Of a DNA stretch of 64,000 bases, positions 1-8,179 are shown one piece after another. The translations under genes were made by a program, and so were the position numbers. The stretch is from Teretinema sp942493045 (lineage in GTDB: Bacteria > Spirochaetota > Spirochaetia > Treponematales > Treponemataceae): the NCBI GenBank assembly GCA_942493045.1, contig OW818665.1:992001-1056000 (forward strand), in the 5' to 3' direction. Under the pieces are notes generated by a model that saw only the letters and a list, made by a program, of their open reading frames with translations, made no database searches and was not told the origin of the DNA. The number at the start of each line of letters is the position of its first letter. Position 1 is the stretch's first letter.

Positions 1-588
1 TCCTTTATAGCCCAGCAGTACATTGAAACCTATGGCGCGGAGCTTGCCGGCTGCATCCTGACCGGAACCGCCGGCCCGCGCGGTCCGCTGGTTTCTTCGG
101 GAAAACTGCTGGCTAATCTGGCGGTAGCCATCCGCGGACGTTATAAAAAATCGCCGATGCTGACCGATATTTCTTTTGGTTCCTACAACAAGGGCATAAA
201 AAAACCGGCCAGTTCCAATTCCTGGCTTTCCCGAGACACCCGCGAAGTCGAAGCCTACGACGCCACACCCTGGGCCGGCTTTATCTGCACCACCGGTTTT
301 TATCAGGATTTAATGCGCGGTCTCTCCCGCATTCACCGGGCGAAGGCTATTCAGGCCATCCCGAAGGAACTGCCCATTCTACTGGCCTCCGGCAAGGCCG
401 ACCCGGTCGGTAACTACGGGAAGACAGTATCGGCCCTGGCCAATATCTACCGTCTGGCGGGGATTAATCATGTCAGTCTGACTCTGTATGACGGCGCCCG
501 CCACGAAATTCTCAACGAAACCAACCGGGATGAAGTGACCTCCGATATTCTGGCCTGGATCAAAACCGCCCAGGCGGCTATCCGTTGA
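1..588 (+). CDS. alpha/beta hydrolase (serine aminopeptidase S33 / monoacylglycerol lipase type), 5' truncated
   Basis: The reading frame is open from the first base, so the gene begins before the window and only the last 195 residues are present. The visible part opens with SFIAQQY, which in this family directly follows the nucleophile elbow GHSMG; the catalytic Ser would therefore lie just outside. The acid is probably the Asp in GKADPVG (codon at 400) and the base the His in GARHEILNE (codon at 502), both in the usual C-terminal positions. The family hydrolyses ester bonds such as monoacylglycerols or lysophospholipids; the substrate cannot be told from the sequence. It is followed 32 bases later by the pcnB-like gene, whose promoter -35 box overlaps this stop codon. 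Confidence 0.8.
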   Translation, partial: SFIAQQYIETYGAELAGCILTGTAGPRGPLVSSGKLLANLAVAIRGRYKKSPMLTDISFGSYNKGIKKPASSNSWLSRDTREVEAYDATPWAGFICTTGFYQDLMRGLSRIHRAKAIQAIPKELPILLASGKADPVGNYGKTVSALANIYRLAGINHVSLTLYDGARHEILNETNRDEVTSDILAWIKTAQAAIR

Positions 589-613
589 CAGAGGCCCTGT
601 TTCTGTAGAGAAT
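585..613 (+). promoter_or_regulatory. sigma70-type promoter of pcnB-like gene, leaderless
   Basis: TTGACA at 585-590, a 17-base spacer and GAGAAT at 608-613 (4/6 match to the -10 consensus). Seven bases separate the -10 from the ATG at 621, so transcription would start at or next to the A of the ATG. No Shine-Dalgarno is present. The -35 box overlaps the TGA of the upstream hydrolase. Confidence 0.6.
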
Positions 614-620
614 AGAGCAG

Positions 621-1817
621 ATGTTGATACGATACGCCCAAGATAAAAAAGGGAAAACGTTTAAAAAAGCCCTTGTGTATACCGCCAAAGAGCACGGCAT
701 CAAAAAGGATCTGCTTGATCCTGATGCCCTGCGCATTGTAAACCACCTGCGTTATTCCGGTTATGAAGCCTATATCGTCGGCGGAGCCGTCCGTGATCTG
801 TTAATCGGGAAAACTCCCAAAGATTTTGATATTGTCACAGACGCCGAACCAACCCGCATTAAAAGGGTCTTCCGCAACTCCCGCATCATCGGAAAGCGCT
901 TCCGGCTGGTACATATTTTCTTCGGAGACAAAATATTTGAAGTGTCCACCTTCCGCTCCCTGAGCGAAGGAACCACCGGCAACAGCTTTGGCACCATGGA
1001 TGAGGATGTTCAGCGCCGCGACTTTTCGATGAACGCCCTGTATTATGATCCGGTCAAGGAACAGGTCGTCGACTATATCGGCGGACTAAAAGACATCCGT
1101 GATCGGGTTCTCAAACCGGTTATTCCTCTGAAAGTGATCTTCCAGGATGATCCGGTCCGCATGATCCGGGCCGTCAAATACGCCGCTACCACCGGCTGCG
1201 CTATACCATTTCTGGTTCGGCGTTCGCTGCGCAAGAACTCCCGGCTGCTTTCTCCGGTTTCACCCTCGAGGCTGACCGAAGAGCTCATTAAGATCATTAA
1301 CAGCGGTAACGCCGCGCCGATTGTCCGAGAAGCCCTCAAATATGATCTTTTCATGTACCTGCAGCCCGCGGCCTGTAATTTAATTGATGGAAACGCCGCT
1401 TACTGCGCGGCCTATGAAAAGAGTCTCCAAAAACTGGATGAGCTGGTACGCAGCGGGGAAGAGCTGCCGCTGGGCCGAAAACTGGTATATCTGATTACCG
1501 ACCTGGTGGATATGGTCACCGACTGGAAAGGACCGCCGGCTGAAGTTTATAACACTGTCTATCGGGAGTGCCGGCGCTTCATAATGCCGATGAATCCGCC
1601 CCGGATTGCCCTCGAATTCGCCGTACGCTACTGCTTAAAAGAAGGCGGCCTGGCTGTACGCCGCCTGCCGAAAACCCGCGACGGCCGCCGCGAAAACCCG
1701 GCCGGAGAGCGGGAAATCCGAGAGGGAGCCGAAGCGGTCAGCGCCGCCTCTTCCGGACGGCGCCGCCGCCGACGACGCGGTGGCGGTGGTGGTGGCGGCA
1801 ATCCGGCTGCGAAATAA
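621..1817 (+). CDS. pcnB: poly(A) polymerase / PcnB-like nucleotidyltransferase
   Basis: 398 residues. The class II nucleotidyltransferase head is clear: GG at residues 54-55, VRD at 57-59 and DFD at 68-70 (metal ligands), followed by the RRDFSMNAL motif that binds the incoming nucleotide. The segment RLVHIFFG...EVSTFR is typical of PcnB rather than of CCA-adding enzymes, so 3' polyadenylation of RNA is the preferred role; a CCA enzyme is the alternative. The last ~20 residues form an unusual tail with a run of seven Arg followed by a run of Gly, which could add RNA affinity. The promoter analysis supports the ATG at 621 as a leaderless start. The gene converges with the next one, with three bases between their stops. 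Confidence 0.85.
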   Translation: MLIRYAQDKKGKTFKKALVYTAKEHGIKKDLLDPDALRIVNHLRYSGYEAYIVGGAVRDLLIGKTPKDFDIVTDAEPTRIKRVFRNSRIIGKRFRLVHIFFGDKIFEVSTFRSLSEGTTGNSFGTMDEDVQRRDFSMNALYYDPVKEQVVDYIGGLKDIRDRVLKPVIPLKVIFQDDPVRMIRAVKYAATTGCAIPFLVRRSLRKNSRLLSPVSPSRLTEELIKIINSGNAAPIVREALKYDLFMYLQPAACNLIDGNAAYCAAYEKSLQKLDELVRSGEELPLGRKLVYLITDLVDMVTDWKGPPAEVYNTVYRECRRFIMPMNPPRIALEFAVRYCLKEGGLAVRRLPKTRDGRRENPAGEREIREGAEAVSAASSGRRRRRRRGGGGGGGNPAAK

Positions 1818-1820
1818 GGC

Positions 1821-3017
1821 TCAGGGAATGTTCTTGAGCAGCGACTCCACCCGTTCCTTGTAGCGGGCCGGATTAAGGGTCCGGGCGGTCTCCAGATAAA
1901 TACGGGCTTCGGCAAAGCGTTTATCCGAATAAGCGCTGAGAGCCAGAGCCCAGTTGACTGTGGATCGGTCCGCCCCATACTCTAAAGCTTTTTGATACCA
2001 GGCGTCCGCCGTCGGATAATCCTTTTCGGCGTAAGCGACCAAACCCAGATAATAATTCAGCATCGGATCACGGCCGGAGCGGACAGTAGCCTTCATCAAA
2101 CTGGTTCTGGCCTGACTGTAATTACCGGAATTATAGGCGCTCACCCCATCCTGCATCAATTCGTTAAAAGTCCGCTGACCGGAAAGCCAGCGCGAAAAAT
2201 CGTCCTCAATCTTCTGCTGGTTTAGAAATCTAAAAAAGCGAGCTTGAATGCGGGTGGTATTTTCCTGCTGATTTTCTCTGTTGTAAGGCGCAGCGGTTTC
2301 CAGCACCGTCAGGGATTCCCATAACAGCCTCTGATACTCAGGATCTTCCGAAGTGGCCAGAAAAGTCACCACAGCCCAGGACAGCGGGTAAAGCCGGGCC
2401 GTTTCATAGCTGCCCGTTACCGAGGCTAGAATCTGAGAAATACTCAGGCTTGTTGATGGGCTGGAGCGCAGCCGTTTGACTGATTCCAGCCAGGCGGCGG
2501 TGTCCTCCAGCCGCACTTCGCCGGAGGCCGCGTCCCAGACCAGCTGCTCAAATCTGGCTTGAAAACCGTCCCTGATCCACAGGGGCGGTTCCGAAACGTG
2601 ACTATACAGGTATTGTAAAAACAACTGGCGGTTCAGGGACGGACCGGCAAAGGGAAAGTCCCCTGAAGCCGGTATCGCCGTGGTATACAAAACCAGTTCG
2701 GAGAGATCCGGACGGGAATACTTCAGAAAAATATAGTCATCGCGGGTATCACCGATCCTGGTTTGCAGATAGGTGTCGAATTCTTCACGGCTACCCAGAA
2801 TTCTGATGGTATTGGTTACGCGACTGGTATCGGGGCTGAACCGGAATACGGAGTTAAAATGATTCCGTAAAGCGTTAAAAGCCCGGGCAGAAGCGATCGG
2901 TTCAGGATGAGTGTCGGGATAATAAATCGTAAAAAAGCCGGATACCAGACTTTTTTCCGCCGGGAGGGCAGCAGAGCATAAAAGCACCGCTATAAAAAAT
3001 ACCGTAAATTTCTTCAT
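1821..3017 (-). CDS. exported TPR protein with degenerate peptidase-MA-like domain
   Basis: 398 residues from the ATG at 3017, which has AAGGAG eight bases upstream; an in-frame TTG two codons earlier is less likely. The N-terminus is a Sec signal peptide (lysines, then a hydrophobic stretch, cleavage near LPAEK), so the protein is periplasmic or surface-located. The middle contains PPLWIRDGFQARFE, which resembles the P-W-hydrophobic-(E/D)-G motif after the zinc site of peptidase MA-like proteins (DUF1570), but the expected HExxH is replaced by a stretch reading LFLQYLYSHV. The C-terminal third holds two or three TPR units. It is the last gene of a three-gene minus-strand unit with rluA and the P-loop/Gls24 gene, 47 bases after the latter. 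A scaffolding role is an inference. Confidence 0.6.
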   Translation of the reverse strand: MKKFTVFFIAVLLCSAALPAEKSLVSGFFTIYYPDTHPEPIASARAFNALRNHFNSVFRFSPDTSRVTNTIRILGSREEFDTYLQTRIGDTRDDYIFLKYSRPDLSELVLYTTAIPASGDFPFAGPSLNRQLFLQYLYSHVSEPPLWIRDGFQARFEQLVWDAASGEVRLEDTAAWLESVKRLRSSPSTSLSISQILASVTGSYETARLYPLSWAVVTFLATSEDPEYQRLLWESLTVLETAAPYNRENQQENTTRIQARFFRFLNQQKIEDDFSRWLSGQRTFNELMQDGVSAYNSGNYSQARTSLMKATVRSGRDPMLNYYLGLVAYAEKDYPTADAWYQKALEYGADRSTVNWALALSAYSDKRFAEARIYLETARTLNPARYKERVESLLKNIP

Positions 3018-3064
3018 GCGCAACGCTCCTTGGCCACCACGAAAAATAACCCATTTTGAGGTTT

Positions 3065-3934
3065 TCAGTTTCGGGTGATTTTATCTATAATTATATGTAC
3101 ATCTTCAATCAGTATGCCGGTATAGCGTTCGATATTCTCAACAATATAGCCCTGCATTTTATGGATTTTACCGGTCAGTTGGGTGCCAAAAGGCACATCT
3201 ATCACAATAACCAGCTTATAACCCCTCGAATCAGTCTTGATAGTTAACTTTTTTATACGAATCTGCTCGTCAAACTCGCCTACGCAATGAATAACCATCT
3301 GGCTTAAGGCCGCTTCTGAAATAGTCACCCGACCGGTTTTTGAAAATTCCGGCCGCACCACAGACTTTTCGTAGATCTTGGAATGGGCCATGCCGGGAAG
3401 CGGATTGGATTTGCGCTTCAAAAAAACGCGCACCCGATCGTAAAAAATCTGGGGGTAGTTACGCTGCACCTCTATAGACGGCACCGGTATTACGTGCTTA
3501 CCTTCGACCCGGCGCGAACGGATGGCCTTGTCAATTTCTTCCTGGGTGGCAATTTCTTCAATCCGTATTATCTTTTGGGGATGCGGCAACTGCAATCGGG
3601 TGGCAATTTTGGTCACCATTTTTTCAGAGGTTCCGAGTATCAGTATTTTCTTAAAAGGATCGGCTTGCAACGCCCGGGCAATGTCATCGCGATGGGATTT
3701 ATCGTCGAACAGCGCTACCCGCACAGCCGCTAAAAAAGTCTGTTCCCGTTTGGCGGAATGACCTGCCAGAATTTTATCTTCATGGATCAGCAGACCGTCA
3801 TCAATAATCATTTCGATGCCGTACTTCTGGGCCACCAGCTTGGACCGGAAACTTTTTCCGGTGCCGCTTTCGCCTACCAGTGCGTATACCTTAATTCCCT
3901 TAAAAAACCAGTAAAGATCACTGATGCTCTTCAT
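3065..3934 (-). CDS. P-loop NTPase fused to an Asp23/Gls24-type domain
   Basis: 289 residues. The ATG at 3934 is chosen because GGAAAGAGA lies just upstream; a longer frame exists but would run deeper into the upstream rluA gene. With this start the genes overlap by 17 bases. The N-terminal half has a Walker A motif, GESGTGKSF, at about residues 17-25. The last ~90 residues (from GRVTISEAALSQMV to the end) match the Asp23/Gls24 fold, with the alternating hydrophobic strands and the DVHIIIDKI ending. Gls24-type domains are known mainly from Gram-positive envelope proteins; joined to a nucleotide-binding domain the role is unknown. RNA or nucleotide sensing linked to the envelope is only a guess. 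Confidence 0.65.
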   Translation of the reverse strand: MKSISDLYWFFKGIKVYALVGESGTGKSFRSKLVAQKYGIEMIIDDGLLIHEDKILAGHSAKREQTFLAAVRVALFDDKSHRDDIARALQADPFKKILILGTSEKMVTKIATRLQLPHPQKIIRIEEIATQEEIDKAIRSRRVEGKHVIPVPSIEVQRNYPQIFYDRVRVFLKRKSNPLPGMAHSKIYEKSVVRPEFSKTGRVTISEAALSQMVIHCVGEFDEQIRIKKLTIKTDSRGYKLVIVIDVPFGTQLTGKIHKMQGYIVENIERYTGILIEDVHIIIDKITRN

Positions 3935-4877
3935 TCTCTTTCCAGTATACGTCCCCGGCCTCGATGTGCGCAAGCATATCTTTTCCGAATTCCTCCACTA
4001 TCTTAGCGCGAAACGCTTCAGGCAGCGGGGCGGTGAGTCGATCCGGCAGGGGAAACTCCGGCTTATCGGGAAAGAATAATTGCCAGGCATGCAGAAAGTA
4101 GGTCCGTTCCGGTGACGACGGATTATACTGCCGGTCTCCCAACAGGGGTAAGCCATGCAAGGCGCTTTGATAGCGGATCTGGTGCTTGCGCCCGGTTATC
4201 AGCCGGTATAAAACGAGAGAACGGGCGGCCGCACCGTGCCGTCCATTGTTCGCTAACGGTAAAACCATGGTGAGGGAATCTTTGCCGTCTTCGGAGGCAT
4301 CCTGCCACTTGGCTTCCTGCTCCAACAGTCCTTCGGCAATTCCAAGATAGTATTTCTCAAGCCGGTGTTCGGCGATGGCCTGCGAAAACCAGCGGGCGCC
4401 GCGCAGGCTGGCCGAAAAACAGACTAATCCGGTAGTATCCCTGTCTAAACGGTGCAGCGGTCCTGAGCGAAAAGAAAGAGAAGGGGCTGATCCGGCCAAA
4501 GCGGCAACCTGCTCCGCGATGCTCCCGGGCCCCTGGACGGTTGTTCCGGCGGCCTTGTTGATAAAAAGCAAATCGGCGTTCTGATACACTACAACCGGCT
4601 CCGCAGAACCGTTTTGTGCGACCGGAGGCCCAGAATGGAGAGGTTTCGAAGATTGTAAACAGTCCGCTCCGGTAAGGATATAACTGTCTATTCCGATATC
4701 GTCGGCGCACCGCACCCGCGCCGCGGGCCCGGTTTTAGAACCGTTCAGCCGGATTTTACCCTGCCGCATCAGGCGGTAAAGCAGTGAAAGTGAATACTCC
4801 GGCAGAAAACGGCGGATTACGCGATCCAGCCGGCGGTCATGATCATCGGCACAAGCCGTAAAATGAATTAACTCCAT
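3918..4877 (-). CDS. RluA-family pseudouridine synthase
   Basis: 319 residues from the ATG at 4877. An N-terminal S4 RNA-binding domain (residues ~10-60, with LYRLMRQGKIRLNGSK) is followed by the RluA catalytic domain, where HRLDRDTTGL carries the catalytic Asp; GRKHQIRYQ and the LLGDRQY segment complete the family signature. The enzyme isomerises specific uridines in rRNA or tRNA; RluC/RluD-like targets in 23S rRNA are likely but not provable here. The start is decided by a TATAGT -10 box six bases upstream and by the S4 domain beginning directly afterwards, even though the frame is open for 50 more codons. The gene is divergent from the PAP2-like gene and heads the minus-strand trio. Confidence 0.85.
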   Translation of the reverse strand: MELIHFTACADDHDRRLDRVIRRFLPEYSLSLLYRLMRQGKIRLNGSKTGPAARVRCADDIGIDSYILTGADCLQSSKPLHSGPPVAQNGSAEPVVVYQNADLLFINKAAGTTVQGPGSIAEQVAALAGSAPSLSFRSGPLHRLDRDTTGLVCFSASLRGARWFSQAIAEHRLEKYYLGIAEGLLEQEAKWQDASEDGKDSLTMVLPLANNGRHGAAARSLVLYRLITGRKHQIRYQSALHGLPLLGDRQYNPSSPERTYFLHAWQLFFPDKPEFPLPDRLTAPLPEAFRAKIVEEFGKDMLAHIEAGDVYWKENEEHQ

Positions 4878-4883
4878 GCCAGG

Positions 4884-4934
4884 ACTATACTCGGTTTCAG
4901 CACTTGACAAAAGCCTGTCTTTGGCGACAATACT
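4884..4934. promoter_or_regulatory. divergent promoters of rluA-like and PAP2-like genes sharing one -35 box
   Basis: The heptamer TTGACAA at 4904-4910 reads TTGACA on the plus strand and TTGTCA on the minus strand. Minus: -10 TATAGT at 4884-4889 (spacer 15), six bases before the ATG at 4877. Plus: best -10 candidate AATACT at 4929-4934 (spacer 19), six bases before the ATG at 4941; this -10 is weak. Neither gene has a Shine-Dalgarno. Confidence 0.5.
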
Positions 4935-4940
4935 GCTACA

Positions 4941-5420
4941 ATGAATAGCGTTGTTATCCAGCAGATCAGCCTCCTGTTCTATAACCCTATCTTTCTCTCC
5001 GCACTGTCCAGCTGGATAATAAGCCAATTTATAAAGACAATCATAACGCTCTTAACTCATAAAATCGATTCATTTAAAGATCTTCTGGAGTTGCTTTTCT
5101 GGAAAACCGGTGGCATGCCTTCCAGTCATTCGGCCCTGGTTTCGGCTGTCACCACTTCCATCGGCTTCCGCTCCGGAATCACCTCGGACCTTTTTATTTT
5201 CTCCTGCTGCTTCGCGGTAGTCGTGATCCGTGATGCCGTCGGAGTGCGCCGTTCCAGCGGCCTGCAAGCCCGCGCCCTGAACGACCTGGGAGCGAGAGTT
5301 TCCGCGAAACTCAAATATCAGTTCAAACCGGTCAAGGAGATTCAGGGACACCGGCCGATGGAGGTCCTGGTAGGCATCCTGCTCGGTTTCTTCATCGGCG
5401 TTGCTTTCTCGACCCTCTGA
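4941..5420 (+). CDS. divergent PAP2 family membrane protein (YuiD-like)
   Basis: 159 residues, close to the usual ~150-160 of the family. The diagnostic GGMPSSHSA sits after the first hydrophobic segments, and GHRPMEVLVGILLG near the C-terminus supplies the second conserved histidine. Four or so membrane segments are visible. The fold is related to type-2 phosphatidic acid phosphatases, suggesting a membrane lipid phosphatase, but the activity of this subfamily is not well established. The start has no Shine-Dalgarno and is probably leaderless. Only 12 bases separate it from the 486-residue membrane protein that heads the Rnf-like operon, so they may be co-transcribed. Confidence 0.8.
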   Translation: MNSVVIQQISLLFYNPIFLSALSSWIISQFIKTIITLLTHKIDSFKDLLELLFWKTGGMPSSHSALVSAVTTSIGFRSGITSDLFIFSCCFAVVVIRDAVGVRRSSGLQARALNDLGARVSAKLKYQFKPVKEIQGHRPMEVLVGILLGFFIGVAFSTL

Positions 5421-5432
5421 TACCCATTCTTC

Positions 5433-6893
5433 ATGAAGCAGTTCAAAATACCAATCACAATTCTTGTTTTTATACTGTCACTGATTATTTTATATTTTTT
5501 AAAAGTTGAGTCCTCAGCTTCAGTATGGAAAGGTTACCGAATATTAACGGTGAGAGCGGCTGTCAGTGAAGGCGAGGTACTGAGGCTGCTGCAGGAAGCC
5601 GGTCTTCAGAAAGCGGTCACCCTCTCCGGCAATACCGTCAGAGCCAGCCATCCGCTCGCACCGGTACAGCTGACCGATCCGGCATTTGAAAACCGCAGAA
5701 AATTATGGTTTACCGATCCAACCGGCAACTATCGGTTTTTCTATTTACAGGATTCTCCGCTCTTACGAAACGCCGTTCAAAAAGCCTTCCGGGACGCGAA
5801 TTTTTTTTGGAACCTGGAAGATTTCCGCGGTTTTTCCTGGCTACTGACCTTTCCGGCCCTGTTGATGACTATCAGCGGGTTTTTCCTTGGGAATAAAAGA
5901 GTAGTGCGGCTGCTTCTGTCTGTACCCTTCGTGCTGCTTAGTTTTTCCTGCAACACCAAAGCCGGCTCACTCTCATCATTGTACGCCCTGTTCAGCATCC
6001 AGCTTTTCAGTACGTTATTAGACACCGGTTTCTTTCTGCTTACGCCCCTGCAGCTGCGCTCGCGCCTCTTATCCAAACCCCTGTACGGCCTTGGATATCT
6101 GGCCGCGGCCCTGTTATCGCTGACTTCCGGTCCGAACCATCTGGTATTATTCCTGGCCGCCAGCGCCGCCGCCGCTTCCGCGGTCCTGTTATTTATAGCG
6201 CTGCGACCCTTATTGCCCGCGGCGCTGTTATCAGTTTTTTCAAGACCGTTGCATCCGCTGTTCAGGCCGGTACCGATGCACCCCCTCTCAATTACCGCTC
6301 CGGTCAGAATGCGCATCTTCCTGGTTTCATCGATCTCTCTGTTTCTTGGAGTGGCGCTGACCTTGATTCCCGCTTCGCTGATCCGCAACGGGGGTCACTC
6401 AACTGTCCGGCAAGACTTGAGCATTCCTGTCCCCTCGGGGTATACTGCGTCGGGAAGCTTCAGCGCAGCCGATTGCGCCGCGCTCATCGAACTGAGGGAA
6501 GGGCAAGAACCGACTAATCTGGCGGACTATGTCGTCAGACAATGGGTGATTCATACCTTTCCCTACATTCCTGTTTACCGCCAGACCGCCGAAAGAACGC
6601 CGGAACCGGGTGAAACCGTAACCTACACCGATTACCGGTCCGGCGCTGAAGGTACTCTTGAAGCGAAGATCGAGCAGGTTCTGATGTTTAACGACCAATT
6701 TGTCCGCAAAGTGCTTAATCGTTCCGAAGTTCCGGAGCTGGAAAAAATGCTGCTCAGTCAGGGCCGCTTTGTGAGAGTCAGCTTTGCTGCCGCTCCCACA
6801 CAGTTTGCCGCTGCCGATCAGGGCAGAGTGAGCCTGTTTTTACTTTTTCTGCTGTTCCCGGCAGCGGGAATACTTGTGAGGTTAAAAAAATGA
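5433..6893 (+). CDS. multi-spanning membrane protein heading the Rnf-like operon, unknown function
   Basis: 486 residues, not recognised. One N-terminal membrane segment (residues ~5-22) is followed by an extracytoplasmic stretch of about 100 residues, then roughly six hydrophobic segments between residues 127 and 312, a second extracytoplasmic domain of ~150 residues and a final membrane segment at the C-terminus ending in LKK. No [ST]GAT flavinylation motif and no cysteine cluster were seen; the few Cys are scattered. Its stop overlaps the rnfC-like start by four bases (ATGA), so the two are translationally coupled. Context makes it a candidate extra subunit or assembly factor of the Rnf-like complex. 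The ATG has no clear ribosome binding site. Confidence 0.6.
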   Translation: MKQFKIPITILVFILSLIILYFLKVESSASVWKGYRILTVRAAVSEGEVLRLLQEAGLQKAVTLSGNTVRASHPLAPVQLTDPAFENRRKLWFTDPTGNYRFFYLQDSPLLRNAVQKAFRDANFFWNLEDFRGFSWLLTFPALLMTISGFFLGNKRVVRLLLSVPFVLLSFSCNTKAGSLSSLYALFSIQLFSTLLDTGFFLLTPLQLRSRLLSKPLYGLGYLAAALLSLTSGPNHLVLFLAASAAAASAVLLFIALRPLLPAALLSVFSRPLHPLFRPVPMHPLSITAPVRMRIFLVSSISLFLGVALTLIPASLIRNGGHSTVRQDLSIPVPSGYTASGSFSAADCAALIELREGQEPTNLADYVVRQWVIHTFPYIPVYRQTAERTPEPGETVTYTDYRSGAEGTLEAKIEQVLMFNDQFVRKVLNRSEVPELEKMLLSQGRFVRVSFAAAPTQFAAADQGRVSLFLLFLLFPAAGILVRLKK

Positions 6894-8179
6894 TGCACTA
6901 CTTAAGATTTCAGCGCGGTAAAACCGAAGTCGCATATCGTCAGGGAGTTTTTGGCCAGGCACTCAATGCCTTTGTCCCGACAATGACCATAGTTCCCTTT
7001 AACCAATGTGACGGAGCGGCGGCAAAACCGGTCGTGCAACCCGGTGAACGGATTCGCGAAGGACAGCTGCTGGCCCGCGGCGCTGAGAATTCTGTCAACA
7101 TTCATTCGCCCATCCCGGGCATTGTCCAGGATTTCAAACTGAGAGCGCTGCCGGATGGGAAACGCGGCCTCTGTGCCCAGATTCTGCTTTCCGGCTCATT
7201 TGACATTCTGGGCCGAAAATCCGAAACACTGCCCTGGAAATACAGCGCCGAGTCGCAAATAATCCGTCTATTAGAAGATAAAGGCGTAATCAATACCTTC
7301 GACCGGCCGGAACCCCTTGTCCCGGCCATCCGGGAAGCCCGGAAAATTACCCAGCGCATTCTGGCTATCAGGTTATTCGACTCAGATCCAACTATAGGAA
7401 CCGATTCCTGGATGTATCGCACCATGCGCGACACGGTGCTGCAGGGTACCGCCATTCTGGCCAAGGCCATGGATGCCCAGACAGTATTCTTTTTCCGCAC
7501 TGACAAAACTGACACCGGCCCCGATAAAGAAGAACAGGAAAACTATTTTTCCGGAAAGAAAACTGTCTCAATACGCATCAGCGACCGCTATCCGGCCGGG
7601 AACGCCATTCAACTCACTGAAAAAATCGGCCGCAAAACCGGCCATCTGATAATTGACCCGGTAACAGCGGTTTCGGTTTTTGAGGCGATAGTAAAAAACA
7701 CCCCGATTCTGGACCGCTATATCACCTTAAGCGGTTCCGCGTTGAACAAAAGCGCGGTTTTAAAAGTACGCATCGGTACACCGCTCGGTGACCTTATTGA
7801 AGAATGCGGCGGTTTTTCGGTTACCCCTGCGCGCATTCTGATAAACGGCATTCTGGGCGGCACGGCAATCTATGATCTGGATACGCCTGTTACCAAATAC
7901 ACAAAATCGGTACATATCCTTGACAAGGATTCCTGCCCCCCGTACCAGGTAACGGCCTGCATCCATTGCGGCAGTTGTCTGGCGGTCTGTCCTTCCGGGC
8001 TCGATCCGATCAAGCTTTCCGTCAGCATCGCGCGCCGTCAATTCAGCAAAGAAACCTGTCAGGCCGCCAGCCGCTGCCAACAGTGCGGAGCCTGCTCGAT
8101 CAGCTGTCCGTCCCGTATTCCGCTGACACATCTGATCAGCAGGGGCAAATGCGTCGAAACCAAGGAGAACCTCAAATGA
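6890..8179 (+). CDS. rnfC: RnfC-like subunit of an electron transport complex
   Basis: 429 residues, usual length for RnfC. The N-terminal biotinyl/lipoyl-like barrel (VQPGERIREGQLLARG, SPIPGIVQDF) and the C-terminal pair of [4Fe-4S] motifs, CIHCGSCLAVCP and CQQCGACSISCP, are clear, as are the ERVVTVTG-like segment (DRYITLSG) and RIGTPLGDLIEECGG. The glycine-rich loop GLGGAGFPT that forms the NADH/FMN site in typical RnfC (and NuoF) is replaced by KGVINTFDRPEP, and the NxxECEP segment is not recognisable. The protein therefore keeps the iron-sulfur wire but perhaps not the nucleotide site. It lies second in a seven-gene operon and overlaps the next gene by four bases. Confidence 0.85.
   Translation: MMHYLRFQRGKTEVAYRQGVFGQALNAFVPTMTIVPFNQCDGAAAKPVVQPGERIREGQLLARGAENSVNIHSPIPGIVQDFKLRALPDGKRGLCAQILLSGSFDILGRKSETLPWKYSAESQIIRLLEDKGVINTFDRPEPLVPAIREARKITQRILAIRLFDSDPTIGTDSWMYRTMRDTVLQGTAILAKAMDAQTVFFFRTDKTDTGPDKEEQENYFSGKKTVSIRISDRYPAGNAIQLTEKIGRKTGHLIIDPVTAVSVFEAIVKNTPILDRYITLSGSALNKSAVLKVRIGTPLGDLIEECGGFSVTPARILINGILGGTAIYDLDTPVTKYTKSVHILDKDSCPPYQVTACIHCGSCLAVCPSGLDPIKLSVSIARRQFSKETCQAASRCQQCGACSISCPSRIPLTHLISRGKCVETKENLK

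Noticed and set aside
7966..8175. Open frame extending rnfD upstream
   Set aside because: It lies wholly inside rnfC in another frame; AAGGAG and the ATGA junction at 8176 define the start.
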